64,000 nucleotides of DNA from JAKACA01 sp052143575 (lineage in GTDB: Bacteria; Actinomycetota; Acidimicrobiia; Acidimicrobiales; Bog-793), in the NCBI GenBank assembly GCA_052143575.1, contig JBKQSP010000069.1, positions 1 to 64,000 of the forward strand. Direction: 5' to 3'. The translations under genes and the position numbers were made by a program. Below are positions 8,957 to 16,288 of this stretch, one piece after another. Under the pieces are notes generated by a model. That model made no database searches and was not told where the DNA came from. It worked only from the letters and a program-made list of their open reading frames with translations. Position 1 is the first letter of the stretch; each line of letters opens with the position of its first letter.

Positions 8957-10326
8957 TGCGCCACCCGATACGTCGAGCGGCCGGCCGCCTTCGCCTCGGC
9001 CAGGGCGCCGTCTGCAGCGTCTACGAGCGCCTCGTCGAGGGTCCCGTGAGTGTGGGCGACCCCGATGCTGACCCCCACCTTCACCTCTGACCCGTCAACG
9101 ACGACGGGCTGATCGAGGGCAGCCTGGATGCGAGCGGCAACCTCGGCGGCATCGGCCGCTGACGCCCCCTCGCAGAGGACGGCGAACTCGTCCCCGCCGA
9201 GCCGGGCGACGAGATCGTGGGCGCGGACGCTCGTGGCGATCCGCTCTGCCGCCGCCCGCAGCACCTCGTCGCCGGCGGCGTGGCCGAGCGTGTCATTGAC
9301 CGGCTTGAACCGGTCGAGATCGCAATAGAGGATCGCACCCCCTTCCTCGGAGGCGGCCAGGGCCTCGAGAAACACGCGCCGGTTCGCGAGGCCCGTGAGG
9401 GCATCGAGGTGGGCAGCCCTCTCGAGCGCCGCCTGCTGCTCGTTCCAACGCAGGATGAGCTCCACCATCCTCCGAGCCACCTCCATGCCATAGGCGTGAA
9501 TCTGCGGGCTGCGGCCACCGCCCACAGTCCAGATAGTGATCGTCGCCGGAGGGTGCGAGTCCCCCCAGACAACGGGAACCACCCAGGCCTCCGACACCCC
9601 GAAGCGGGCAGCCGTCGCCCGGCGGCCGGCATCCAGGCCTGCGGCGGAGGCAACGATCGGCTCGCCCGTGACTCGGCTCGTGTGCCAGATCGTCCCGTCG
9701 GCGCCGTCGCCACCGCCGATCTCGGCGGTCACTCCCGTGTCCACCTGCTGGAACGCCTGACCGTCGGACCAGCTGATCGCCACATGAGTGCCGTACCCGT
9801 CCCACTCGATGACGTTACAAACGGCCCGCAGCACCTCGGAGAGCGGGAAGCCCTCGAGGAGCATGCGCATGACGTCTTCGATCGCCAGTCGGGGAGCGCC
9901 GTTACGGCAGTAGATCGCCAGCACCTGCTCCGAGCCGTCCCACGCCGAGGTGCCCGAGATCTCGAGCGGAACCCATTGCCCGCTCGAATGCGCCACCATG
10001 AACCGGCTCATGCCGGGAGGAGGCCCCTCCGTCGTGCTCACCGACACCAAACCGGCTGCTCGCTCGAGCTCGCTCGGATGCAAGAACTCGACGACGGTGC
10101 GGCCGATGCAGTCGTCTGGGTCTCTCCCGATGAGGCGTCCCATCGCCGGGTTCATGAAGACGATGACCCCGTCGGGTTTCATCACGAAGAAGCTCAAGTC
10201 GCCGCTGCCCATCACTGACATGCAGAGATCCTCGAGCGTGCCGCCGCCGGCGTACTCGAGCCGATCGCTCCCGGCCCTTTCGCCCGCCCCCGCCGCCCCG
10301 TTCCGGTGGCCCACTACCGACTCCAT
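8953..10326 (-). CDS. PAS-GAF-like-GGDEF diguanylate cyclase
   Basis: Predicted cytoplasmic enzyme making cyclic di-GMP from two GTP. The 457-residue form starts at ATG 10326, chosen because an AATATT hexamer sits six bases upstream; a longer open frame to 10449 is low-complexity. Domains: PAS at about 28-140 (FVMKPDGVIVFMNPAMGRLIGRD), a GAF-like middle region at about 150-285, and GGDEF at about 300-455. The catalytic loop reads RLGGDEFAVL (encoded at 9184-9201), preceded by DLDRFKPVNDTLGH. An inhibitory-site RAHD lies five residues before GGDEF, so product inhibition is expected. No EAL domain is fused. It follows arsC by 139 bases and is probably a separate unit. Confidence 0.9.
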   Translation of the reverse strand: MESVVGHRNGAAGAGERAGSDRLEYAGGGTLEDLCMSVMGSGDLSFFVMKPDGVIVFMNPAMGRLIGRDPDDCIGRTVVEFLHPSELERAAGLVSVSTTEGPPPGMSRFMVAHSSGQWVPLEISGTSAWDGSEQVLAIYCRNGAPRLAIEDVMRMLLEGFPLSEVLRAVCNVIEWDGYGTHVAISWSDGQAFQQVDTGVTAEIGGGDGADGTIWHTSRVTGEPIVASAAGLDAGRRATAARFGVSEAWVVPVVWGDSHPPATITIWTVGGGRSPQIHAYGMEVARRMVELILRWNEQQAALERAAHLDALTGLANRRVFLEALAASEEGGAILYCDLDRFKPVNDTLGHAAGDEVLRAAAERIATSVRAHDLVARLGGDEFAVLCEGASAADAAEVAARIQAALDQPVVVDGSEVKVGVSIGVAHTHGTLDEALVDAADGALAEAKAAGRSTYRVAQ

Positions 10327-10465
10327 CGTGCCAATATTGTGCACCTCTTTGCGCCCCGCCCATGCGCCATGGCCCTGACGGGGCTGATCCCGGCCTCCTC
10401 GAGGTCTCCGACGAGGTCGTTGATCCGGATGCGGCACCGCCCCCGGCACGGGCCAGCTGTCGAGT

Positions 10466-11116
10466 TCAGCTCCGCTCGCGCCGGATCTCCAACTGGTCCA
10501 TCAGCTGGGTGACCCGCTGCCGAATCTCGTCCCGGATCAGGCGGATCTCCTCTACTGTCTTCCCGCTCGGGTCATCGAGCTCCCAGTCCTCGTAGTGCTT
10601 GCCGGGCACGAGGGGGCAGGCATCACCACAACCCATCGTCACGACGACGTCGGCCGCTCTCATGAACTCGTCGGTCCACGGCTTGGGGAACTGTCCCGAG
10701 ATGTCGATGCCCACCTCGGCCATGGCGGCGACGGCCCCTTCGTTGATCTCCGACTCAGGTTGGGAGCCCCCGGACCAGGCGACCGCCCGATCGCCGGCCA
10801 GGTGCGTGAGCCAGCCGAGCGCCATCTGAGAGCGACCGGCGTTGTGAACACAGAGGAAGAGGACAGCCGGCACCCGGTGCGCCGAGTGGCTCTCGGCATG
10901 GGCGAGTGCATCGAGACGCTGGCGGGCAAACCGCTCCGTGCCATTCACGAGCCACTTGGTCACCGTCGCCCTGGCGGCCAACTCGGCGTAGCTGTCCATC
11001 ACGAGTGCCTCGACGGTTTCGAGCCCGAAGACGCCCCGGTATCGGTCGTGAAGTTCCCTCGCAACACGAATGAGGACGTTCCTCGTACCTGTCGTCATGG
11101 AGTCAAGGTCGCTCAT
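10466..11116 (-). CDS. arsC: Arsenate reductase ArsC (low-MW phosphatase type) with N-terminal helical domain
   Basis: Reduces arsenate to arsenite in the cytoplasm. The 216-residue protein has an N-terminal three-helix domain (about 1-80, ELHDRYRGVFGLETVEALV) as in the mycobacterial-type arsenate reductases that use mycothiol/mycoredoxin. The phosphatase-like domain follows with the P-loop CVHNAGRSQMA (Cys89). Later segments VVTMGCGDACPLVPG and YEDWELDDP are characteristic. ATG start with a GGAAAGAG-type site nine bases upstream. It is the last gene of the leftward arsenic operon, 28 bases after the FAD oxidoreductase. The mycothiol coupling is inferred from the N-domain, not shown. Confidence 0.92.
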   Translation of the reverse strand: MSDLDSMTTGTRNVLIRVARELHDRYRGVFGLETVEALVMDSYAELAARATVTKWLVNGTERFARQRLDALAHAESHSAHRVPAVLFLCVHNAGRSQMALGWLTHLAGDRAVAWSGGSQPESEINEGAVAAMAEVGIDISGQFPKPWTDEFMRAADVVVTMGCGDACPLVPGKHYEDWELDDPSGKTVEEIRLIRDEIRQRVTQLMDQLEIRRERS

Positions 11117-11143
11117 GTGCTTCGCTCTTTCCTGCTCGTCTGC

Positions 11144-12580
11144 TCACTCGCCCAGTCTCGATCCGAGCCCTTCACCGGAAGTGCCTCGGATCCCCGCCGC
11201 TCGACCCCAGGCCTGCGCCCCCATCTGGACGGCATCCCAGGGGCTCCCAAGGGGCGGCGTGTAGGAGAGGTCGAGGTCACTCATCTCGTCGACGGTCATG
11301 GAGTTGAAGATGGCCGCCGCCGCGATGTCGATGCGCTTGGCTACTTCGGCGTGTCGATGACCGAAGAGCTGGACGCCGAGGAGGCGTCCCGTCCGGCGGT
11401 CGCCGGTGTAGCGCATCGTGATCCGCCGGCTGCCCGGGTAGTACGCCTTGTGGTCGTCCGCCTCGAACTCGACGGTGACGGGATCGAAGCCGGCGGCGAC
11501 GGCTTCATGATCTCGCGCGCCCGTGCGGGCGGCGACCATGTCGAAGATCTTGACGACCTGGGTCCCGAGGCTGCCGGCGAACTGGCGGCTGCCTCCGAGA
11601 GCGTTCTCACCGGCCACGCGACCTTGCTTGTGGGCGGTCGTTCCGAGCGGCAGGTACGTCACGCCCATGAGCCGGTGGTGGGTGACGACGCAGTCGCCGG
11701 CGGCGAGGACGCTGTCGAGGTTCGTCCGCATTCCTGGATCCACCTTGATCGCCCCAGCGACACCGAGCTCAGCGCCGGCGGAGACGGCCAGGGAGGTGTT
11801 CGGTCGCACGCCGACGACGACCAGGACCATGTCGGCGTGAGCGGCGACTTCCGAGCCGGACGCATCGACGCCGTCGATCCGGAAGCGAGCGAGCGACCCT
11901 GCCGCTGCCTTGCTGACGCGTCGGACCGTCGTGCTCGTCCTGACGTCGACACCGTGCGATCGCAGCTCGGCGTTGACGAGCACACCAAGGGCAGGATCCA
12001 CGGTCGGGAGCACTTCGGGGAGCTGCTCGAACTGTGTCACTTGAAGGCCGCGGGCCGTCAGGCCCTCCGCCATCTCGAGCCCGATGTAGCCGGCGCCGAC
12101 GATGGCGGCGCTCGCCGGCTTGCCATCATCGAGCGTGCGCATCAACTCGAAGGTGTCGCCCATCGAATGGAGGAGGTGGACGCCGTCGCTGGGACCGAGG
12201 GCGTCGCCGCCGGCGAGCCCCTCGATCGGCGGCCTAGCAGGGATGGCACCCGTCCCCACGACGAGCTTGTCGTAGGAAAGAACGCCGCCGATGCCCGCTT
12301 CGTCGACGACGTGCAGCCGGCGGGCGTGCACGTCGATCTCCGTGGCGCAGGTGTTGAGCCGCACCTGCATCCCCGTCGCCTCGAGATCGGCAAGGGTGCG
12401 ATGGGCGAGGTTTCGCCAGTGGGTGACCTCCCCCGAGACGTAATACGGGATGCCGCAGATCGAGAAGTTGGGGTAGGCGTCAGCCACCACGACGGTGACC
12501 TCGACGGACGGATCGAGCTCTCGAGCGCGTAACGCTGCGCTGATCCCGGCGTCGCTCCCGCCGATCGCCACGAGGTGCAT
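11144..12580 (-). CDS. FAD/NAD(P)H disulfide-reductase-family oxidoreductase of the arsenic operon
   Basis: 478 residues, ATG with AAAGGA upstream. N-terminal FAD Rossmann motif IGGSDAGISAALRAR, NAD(P)H Rossmann motif AIVGAGYIGLEMAEGL, FAD motif SVLAAGDCV, and a C-terminal dimerisation domain. NFSICGIPYYVSG places a Cys at residue 42, the position of the single redox-active Cys of CoA-disulfide reductases and NADH oxidases. Homologues of this family recur in actinobacterial ars operons, where the substrate is not established. A thiol/disulfide or arsenic-thiol substrate is the natural guess. It sits between the aquaporin and arsC genes, all in one direction with short gaps. Confidence 0.85.
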   Translation of the reverse strand: MHLVAIGGSDAGISAALRARELDPSVEVTVVVADAYPNFSICGIPYYVSGEVTHWRNLAHRTLADLEATGMQVRLNTCATEIDVHARRLHVVDEAGIGGVLSYDKLVVGTGAIPARPPIEGLAGGDALGPSDGVHLLHSMGDTFELMRTLDDGKPASAAIVGAGYIGLEMAEGLTARGLQVTQFEQLPEVLPTVDPALGVLVNAELRSHGVDVRTSTTVRRVSKAAAGSLARFRIDGVDASGSEVAAHADMVLVVVGVRPNTSLAVSAGAELGVAGAIKVDPGMRTNLDSVLAAGDCVVTHHRLMGVTYLPLGTTAHKQGRVAGENALGGSRQFAGSLGTQVVKIFDMVAARTGARDHEAVAAGFDPVTVEFEADDHKAYYPGSRRITMRYTGDRRTGRLLGVQLFGHRHAEVAKRIDIAAAAIFNSMTVDEMSDLDLSYTPPLGSPWDAVQMGAQAWGRAAGIRGTSGEGLGSRLGE

Positions 12581-12622
12581 GAGCGTCCTTTCAGATGTCA
12601 GAGACCTGGTCGTCCGAGCCGG

Positions 12623-13372
12623 TCACTGCGTCTCGAGATCGCTCGAGCTCCACAGATGCGGCTCGATGATGTCGGCGGCCTCGGCCTTCGTCATGCCCGG
12701 ATAGAGCAGCCGGACGAGTCCGAACGCCAGCAGGCCGCCGACGATCTGGGCCGAGATGAAGCTCGGGGCCGAGGACGGGGCGATTCCGGCGAAGCTGTTC
12801 GAGAACATGCGTCCGAGCGTGATCGCCGGGTTGGCGAAGCTCGTCGAGCTGGTGAAGAAGTAGGCGGCCCCGATGTAGGCCCCGACGGCGGCCGGGGCGG
12901 CGTGCGACCTCTCGGAGCGGGCGAGGGCGAAGATGACGAGGAGCAGGCCGACCGTTGCGACGACCTCTGAGACCCAGTGCGGTCCTGATGCCCGGTGCTT
13001 GGTCGAGATCGAGACGGCCGCCCGGGAGAACATGACGTTGGCCAGGATCGCCCCGACGATGCACCCGACCGCCTGGAACGGGAGATATGCGGCGGCATCT
13101 CGCCAGCTCAAGCCTCCGAAGCCGGCGTCGACGAAGGAGACGACCGGGTTGAAGTGCCCCCCTGAGATCGGTCCGAACATCAAGATGATGGCGAAGAGGC
13201 CGGCGGCGGTGACGGCTGCGTTCTCGAAAAGCTCGAGGCCGACGTTCCCCGGCGACAGCTTCTGTGCGGCGATGCCCGATCCGATCACGATGGCGGCGAG
13301 CAGTGCGCTGCCCAGGAACTCAGCCAAGAGCCGTCTCCAGAGGGCGGTGTCCTTCACGACCGTGCTCCTCAT
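12623..13372 (-). CDS. Aquaporin-family channel, probable arsenite/solute pore
   Basis: 249 residues with six membrane segments and the two half-helix motifs of the MIP family. The first is NPV (residues 75-77, GGHFNPVV) instead of NPA; the second is canonical NPA (181-183, FANPAIT). The Arg that normally follows the second NPA and forms the selectivity filter is Ile184 here, so the pore should be wide and not water-selective. In Sinorhizobium the ars-operon aquaporin AqpS provides the route for arsenite, and the same role is likely here because the operon lacks an efflux pump. It starts 11 bases after the arsI stop. Confidence 0.85.
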   Translation of the reverse strand: MRSTVVKDTALWRRLLAEFLGSALLAAIVIGSGIAAQKLSPGNVGLELFENAAVTAAGLFAIILMFGPISGGHFNPVVSFVDAGFGGLSWRDAAAYLPFQAVGCIVGAILANVMFSRAAVSISTKHRASGPHWVSEVVATVGLLLVIFALARSERSHAAPAAVGAYIGAAYFFTSSTSFANPAITLGRMFSNSFAGIAPSSAPSFISAQIVGGLLAFGLVRLLYPGMTKAEAADIIEPHLWSSSDLETQ

Positions 13373-13383
13373 CCCCCGGTCGC

Positions 13384-13872
13384 TCAGCAGCAGGACGAGG
13401 AGTCGACGGCGGCGGCGCCCGCCGTCACCGAGATGTCCCGTCCCGCCTCGGGGAGGCAGCAGGATCCGTCTCCGGACAGCCCGCTCTCGACGGGAGCGTC
13501 GGCGAGAACGGTGTAGACCTCCCAGGGGGCACCGTCAGGGTCGTTCACCCAGACCTTGTCCTGCACGGCGTAGCAGCACGTCGTCTGCTCCTCGACCGTC
13601 GTTTGCAAGCCCTCGTCGCTCAGCCGTCCCGTCGCAGCGACCACCTCGTCGCTCGTGGCCACCTCGACACCGAGATGGTTGAGGGCAGCGCTGACGCCAC
13701 GGCCCCGGGCGGTCGTGTCCTCGATGAGGACGAGCTTGAGGGGTGGGTCGGCGATGGCGAAGTTTGCGTAACCGGGACGGAGCTTGGCGGGATCGGTCCC
13801 GAAGAGCTTCGAGTAGAAGGTGACCGCCTCATCGAGATCGGAGACGTTCAGAGCGAGCTGCACACGCGACAT
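13384..13872 (-). CDS. arsI: ArsI/CadI-family dioxygenase (C-As lyase type)
   Basis: 162-residue vicinal-oxygen-chelate protein. ArsI enzymes cleave the carbon-arsenic bond of trivalent methyl- or aryl-arsenicals with Fe(II) and oxygen. The expected metal ligands are visible as Gln5, His66 (ALNHLGVEV) and Glu118 (APWEVY). The substrate-binding vicinal cysteines are Cys99-Cys100 (TTCCYAVQDKVWV). The C-terminus adds two further CC pairs (GSCCLP and the final SSSCC), which may bind metalloid. ATG start with GGAGG five bases upstream. It is the first gene of the leftward arsenic operon and is divergent from arsR. CadI-type cadmium-induced function cannot be excluded from sequence alone. Confidence 0.87.
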   Translation of the reverse strand: MSRVQLALNVSDLDEAVTFYSKLFGTDPAKLRPGYANFAIADPPLKLVLIEDTTARGRGVSAALNHLGVEVATSDEVVAATGRLSDEGLQTTVEEQTTCCYAVQDKVWVNDPDGAPWEVYTVLADAPVESGLSGDGSCCLPEAGRDISVTAGAAAVDSSSCC

Positions 13873-13889
13873 GGGGTCCTCCGGTTACA

Positions 13890-13918
13890 TTGGTGAGTGT
13901 CGATGGGATGAGTATGGA
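13890..13918 (+). promoter_or_regulatory. Candidate arsR promoter
   Basis: TTGGTG at 13890-13895 and TATGGA at 13913-13918 are separated by exactly 17 bases. Transcription would begin near 13925, inside the inverted repeat, giving a short leader before the arsR ATG at 13953. Confidence 0.5.
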
Positions 13919-13939
13919 CCATACATCGACACATGTCAA
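13911..13939 (-). promoter_or_regulatory. Candidate arsI operon promoter
   Basis: On the minus strand a perfect TTGACA (13939-13934) is followed after 17 bases by CATACT (13916-13911). Transcription would start near 13904, about 32 bases before the arsI ATG. The -35 element lies within the right operator arm. Confidence 0.6.
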
Positions 13940-13952
13940 TGAAAGGTGGGGC

Positions 13953-14303
13953 ATGGCGCGACTGGCTTCTCGGAGCGAGCCCGATGTGAGCGAACGGTGC
14001 TGCGCACCGATGACCCAGGAATCGCTGGCGCCCGCTGACGCCGAGGACTACGCAAGCATCTTCGCCGCCCTCGCCGATCCCATACGTCTCCGGCTCTTCT
14101 CCATCGTCGCCGCCGAAGGCGAAGCGTGCAGTTGCAATCTCGAGAGCGCCCTCGGCCGGAGCCAGCCGACGATCTCCCACCACACCAAGATGCTGGCGGA
14201 GGCAGGGCTCATCGTGGGAGACAAGCGGGGACGATGGGTCTGGTGGAGCGTCGTGCCCGAACGTCTCGCCACCGCCCGCCAGCTCCTCGGGGGTCCGTCA
14301 TGA
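13953..14303 (+). CDS. arsR: ArsR-family arsenic-responsive repressor
   Basis: 116-residue winged-helix repressor. Start ATG 13953 is chosen for the strong AAAGGTGG site just upstream; an in-frame GTG at 13890 would fall inside the operator. The DNA-reading helix is in GRSQPTISHHTKMLAEAGLI. Metalloid-binding cysteines appear as Cys59-x-Cys61 (EACSCNL), matching the alpha-3 site of classical ArsR, and an N-terminal Cys16-Cys17 pair (ERCCAPM) could supply a third ligand as in actinobacterial ArsR variants. It is divergent from the arsI operon and is followed by arsM 78 bases downstream; both arms are probably under its control. Confidence 0.92.
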   Translation: MARLASRSEPDVSERCCAPMTQESLAPADAEDYASIFAALADPIRLRLFSIVAAEGEACSCNLESALGRSQPTISHHTKMLAEAGLIVGDKRGRWVWWSVVPERLATARQLLGGPS

Positions 14304-14380
14304 CCGTCGCCGTCGAGCCTGTCCGCCCTCTCGCCCGAATCGCCGCCGCAGCCCAGGCGAGCAGTGACAAAGGAGCATGA
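14300..14380 (+). other. Short open frame between arsR and arsM, possible remnant
   Basis: An ATG overlapping the arsR stop (ATGA) opens a 26-codon frame reading MTVAVEPVRPLARIAAAAQA and ending just before arsM. The coupling and the N-terminal style (a short Thr/Val/Glu lead into a Leu/Ala stretch) recall the beginning of an arsenite permease gene, which is otherwise missing from this cluster. This is weak; it may equally be untranslated spacer. Confidence 0.2.
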
Positions 14381-14381
14381 A

Positions 14382-15197
14382 ATGACCACAACCGGAGCAG
14401 AGCGGATCCGAAGCGCCGTTCGCGAGCGATACGCCTCGGCCGCACGTGCCGTCGGGGACTCGTCGTGCTGCGCCGATGTCGGCGCCGGCGAAGGCTTCGG
14501 TTCGGCGCTCTACGAGGGCGAAGAGGCGGGTGGCCTGCCCGCCGCCGCCGTCGCCGCCTCCCTCGGTTGCGGCAACCCGACGATGCTGGCGAACCTGCAG
14601 CCGGGCCAGGTCGTGCTCGACCTCGGCTCAGGAGGCGGCATTGACGTGCTGCTCTCGGCCCGCCGCGTCGGGCCTACCGGCAAGGTCTACGGCCTCGACA
14701 TGACACCGGAGATGCTGGAGCTCGCCAGGCGCAACCAGGCCGAAGCAGGCGTCGAGAACGTCGAGTTCCTTCTCGGCACGATCGAGGACATCCCGCTTCC
14801 CGACGACTCCGTCGACGTGATCATCTCGAACTGCGTCATCAACCTCTCGGTCGACAAGGACCGGGTATTGAGGGAAGCACATCGCGTGCTGCGAGCAGAC
14901 GGCCTCTTCGCCGTCTCGGACGTCATCCTCCTCCGCCCGATCTCGCCGCAACTACAGGCGCTGACGGTGATGTGGACCGGTTGCGTTGCCGGTGCCCTCC
15001 TTGACAGGGACTACGAGGCCAAGTTGCGGGCTGCGGGGTTCCACGACATCGCCATCGAGCCGACTCTCGTGCACGACCGAGCCTCCGTCGAGCATTGGGC
15101 CGAGAGCATGGACATCCCCGAGGGCATCGACCTCGCCCGTGCCGTCGACGAGGTGGATGGAGCCGTCGCCAACGCCTTCATCCGCGCCCGCTGCTGA
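14382..15197 (+). CDS. arsM: Arsenite S-adenosylmethionine methyltransferase ArsM
   Basis: Methylates arsenite to mono-, di- and trimethyl species with SAM. 271 residues from ATG 14382, placed by AAAGGAG six bases upstream. SAM-binding motif VLDLGSGGGIDVLLSARRVG (about 78-97) follows the family's SLGCGNPT segment (Cys63). Candidate arsenic-binding cysteines are Cys151 (SNCVINLS), Cys201 (WTGCVAGAL) and the N-terminal Cys29-Cys30 pair; the spacing of the first two matches known ArsM. Together with ArsI, which demethylates trivalent methylarsenicals, this gives one locus both directions of the methylation cycle. Confidence 0.93.
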   Translation: MTTTGAERIRSAVRERYASAARAVGDSSCCADVGAGEGFGSALYEGEEAGGLPAAAVAASLGCGNPTMLANLQPGQVVLDLGSGGGIDVLLSARRVGPTGKVYGLDMTPEMLELARRNQAEAGVENVEFLLGTIEDIPLPDDSVDVIISNCVINLSVDKDRVLREAHRVLRADGLFAVSDVILLRPISPQLQALTVMWTGCVAGALLDRDYEAKLRAAGFHDIAIEPTLVHDRASVEHWAESMDIPEGIDLARAVDEVDGAVANAFIRARC

Positions 15198-15297
15198 CCC
15201 GCCGAGATCCGTTCACGACTCGCTCCGTTCCGCCCAGGGCCGAGAGTCCCACACCAAGAAGCAGCGCTCTTGATGTTGGTCACCTCGTCGGCGACCG

Positions 15298-15705
15298 TCA
15301 GAACGTGGCGACACCGAGAGACGCTCGCGGGTCGTTCGTCGAGACGATCTGCTTGCCGAGTGGCGCGACGGCGACGGCGGCCAGCTTGAAGTTGCCGAGA
15401 CCGAGGGGGATGCCGATGATCGTCAGGCACAGCACGAGGCCGAGGAGCAGATGGGCGACGGCGATCCAGAAGCCGGCGAGGATGAACCAGATGACGTTGC
15501 CGATCGTCGAGGCGGCGCCGGCATCGGGCCGGCGAAGGACGGTCCGGCCGAAGGGCCACAGCACGAAGACGGCGAGCCGGAACGAGGCGATTCCGAAGGG
15601 GATGGTGATGATGAGCAGACACATCACTACCCCGGCGATGACGTAGCCGAAGGCGAGCCAGATCCCCGAGAGCAGTAGCCAGAGGATGTTGAGCAGGGTT
15701 CGCAC
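15298..15705 (-). CDS. YccF-family inner-membrane protein
   Basis: 135 residues from GTG 15705 (VRTLLNILWLLLSGIWLA), the position where YccF proteins normally begin; the frame is open to a GTG at 15735 and neither start has a good ribosome site. Two repeats of the YccF domain are visible, each with hydrophobic helices and the signature IITIPFGIASFRLAVFVLWPFG or LTIIGIPLGLGNFKLAAVAVAPLG. The family is widespread and membrane-embedded, with no settled function. It is divergent from the padR gene and converges on arsM with a 100-base gap where I see no clear terminator. Confidence 0.85.
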   Translation of the reverse strand: MRTLLNILWLLLSGIWLAFGYVIAGVVMCLLIITIPFGIASFRLAVFVLWPFGRTVLRRPDAGAASTIGNVIWFILAGFWIAVAHLLLGLVLCLTIIGIPLGLGNFKLAAVAVAPLGKQIVSTNDPRASLGVATF

Positions 15706-15764
15706 CACCCCAGTCTGCTCGACGGGTGTGCACACCGCGCTGGTGTTGGTGTTATTACGTCAGC

Positions 15765-15774
15765 TGATATATCA
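15765..15774. promoter_or_regulatory. Palindrome TGATATATCA upstream of padR
   Basis: A perfect 10-base palindrome in an AT-rich patch, strikingly different from the surrounding high-GC sequence, ends nine bases before the padR ATG. PadR repressors commonly bind AT-rich dyads overlapping their own promoter, so this is a good candidate auto-operator that could also touch the divergent yccF promoter. Confidence 0.5.
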
Positions 15775-15783
15775 TCAAGTGTA

Positions 15784-16134
15784 ATGAGTCCGCCTCGTCT
15801 CTTCCCGAAACCCGACCCAGTCCTGCTCGTCCTCACGAGCCTTGCCGGCGGGCCCAAGCACGGCTATGCCCTCATGAAGGACATCGAGGCGTTCTCGCAG
15901 GTGACCATGGGTCCCGGCACCGTCTTCGGCTGCCTTGCCCGCCTGGAGGAGCGCGGGCTCGTGCGAGCGCTCGAAAGCGACGACCGGCGTCGTCCCTACG
16001 AGCTCACCGCCGCCGGGCTGGCGGCGCTCAACGAGCAGCTCGACGAGCTGGCTCGTGTGACCTCGACGTCAACGGCCCGGCTGCGGGGCGCCGCTCCCAG
16101 CACCATCCCGACCGACGGCGCCTTCGGTGCGTGA
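15784..16134 (+). CDS. PadR-family transcriptional regulator
   Basis: 116 residues, ATG at 15784. The winged-helix core is typical of PadR: LLVLTSLAGGPKHGYALMKDIE, then GPGTVFGCLARLEERGLV and RRRPYELTAAGLAALNEQL. It is a short-form PadR ending in a brief helix plus a polar tail. Ligand unknown. The gene overlaps the next frame by eight bases, and this PadR plus membrane-protein pairing is common in actinobacteria, with the membrane protein as probable target or partner. Confidence 0.9.
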   Translation: MSPPRLFPKPDPVLLVLTSLAGGPKHGYALMKDIEAFSQVTMGPGTVFGCLARLEERGLVRALESDDRRRPYELTAAGLAALNEQLDELARVTSTSTARLRGAAPSTIPTDGAFGA

Positions 16135-16288
16135 GCTCCGGGACAGCCCTGACGACGAGCCCGTCGCCGTCCCGGTGCTGGGCCGCGCCGCCGTCGCCCT
16201 CTACCCGGCCTGGTGGCGCCAGCGCTACGGCGAGGATCAGTCGGCCTTCCTGTCGGATTTGAAAGGGGAGGGGCGCTCGGTCCTGTGA
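16127..16288 (+). pseudogene. N-terminal part of a PadR-linked membrane protein, cut by an in-frame TGA
   Basis: Starting at GTG 16127, inside the end of padR, the frame reads 53 codons including ALYPAWWRQRYGEDQSAFLSD, the soluble lead found at the start of PadR-associated membrane proteins. It stops at TGA 16286-16288. Translation of the very next codon in the same frame (LPNLVAGAARARL) continues the family pattern without a gap. The simplest reading is one gene (16127-17248) in which an Arg CGA has become TGA. Sequencing error or read-through are the alternatives. Confidence 0.6.

Larger units (their letters stand above)
13888..13941. promoter_or_regulatory. Inverted-repeat operator region between arsI and arsR
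   Basis: An 18-base arm at 13888-13905 (CATTGGTGAGTGTCGATG) and its inverted counterpart at 13924-13941 (CATCGACACATGTCAATG) match at 14 of 18 positions, separated by 18 bases that contain TATGGACCATA. The right arm is itself a near-palindrome (GAC-ACAT-GTC core), the shape bound by ArsR/SmtB dimers. The element overlaps both divergent promoters, so ArsR bound here would silence both arms until arsenite or a methylarsenical binds its cysteines. Confidence 0.65.

Noticed and set aside
10327..10449. Longer N-terminus for the diguanylate cyclase
   Set aside because: The extension is Arg/Pro/Gly low-complexity sequence and a -10-like AATATT sits six bases before ATG 10326.
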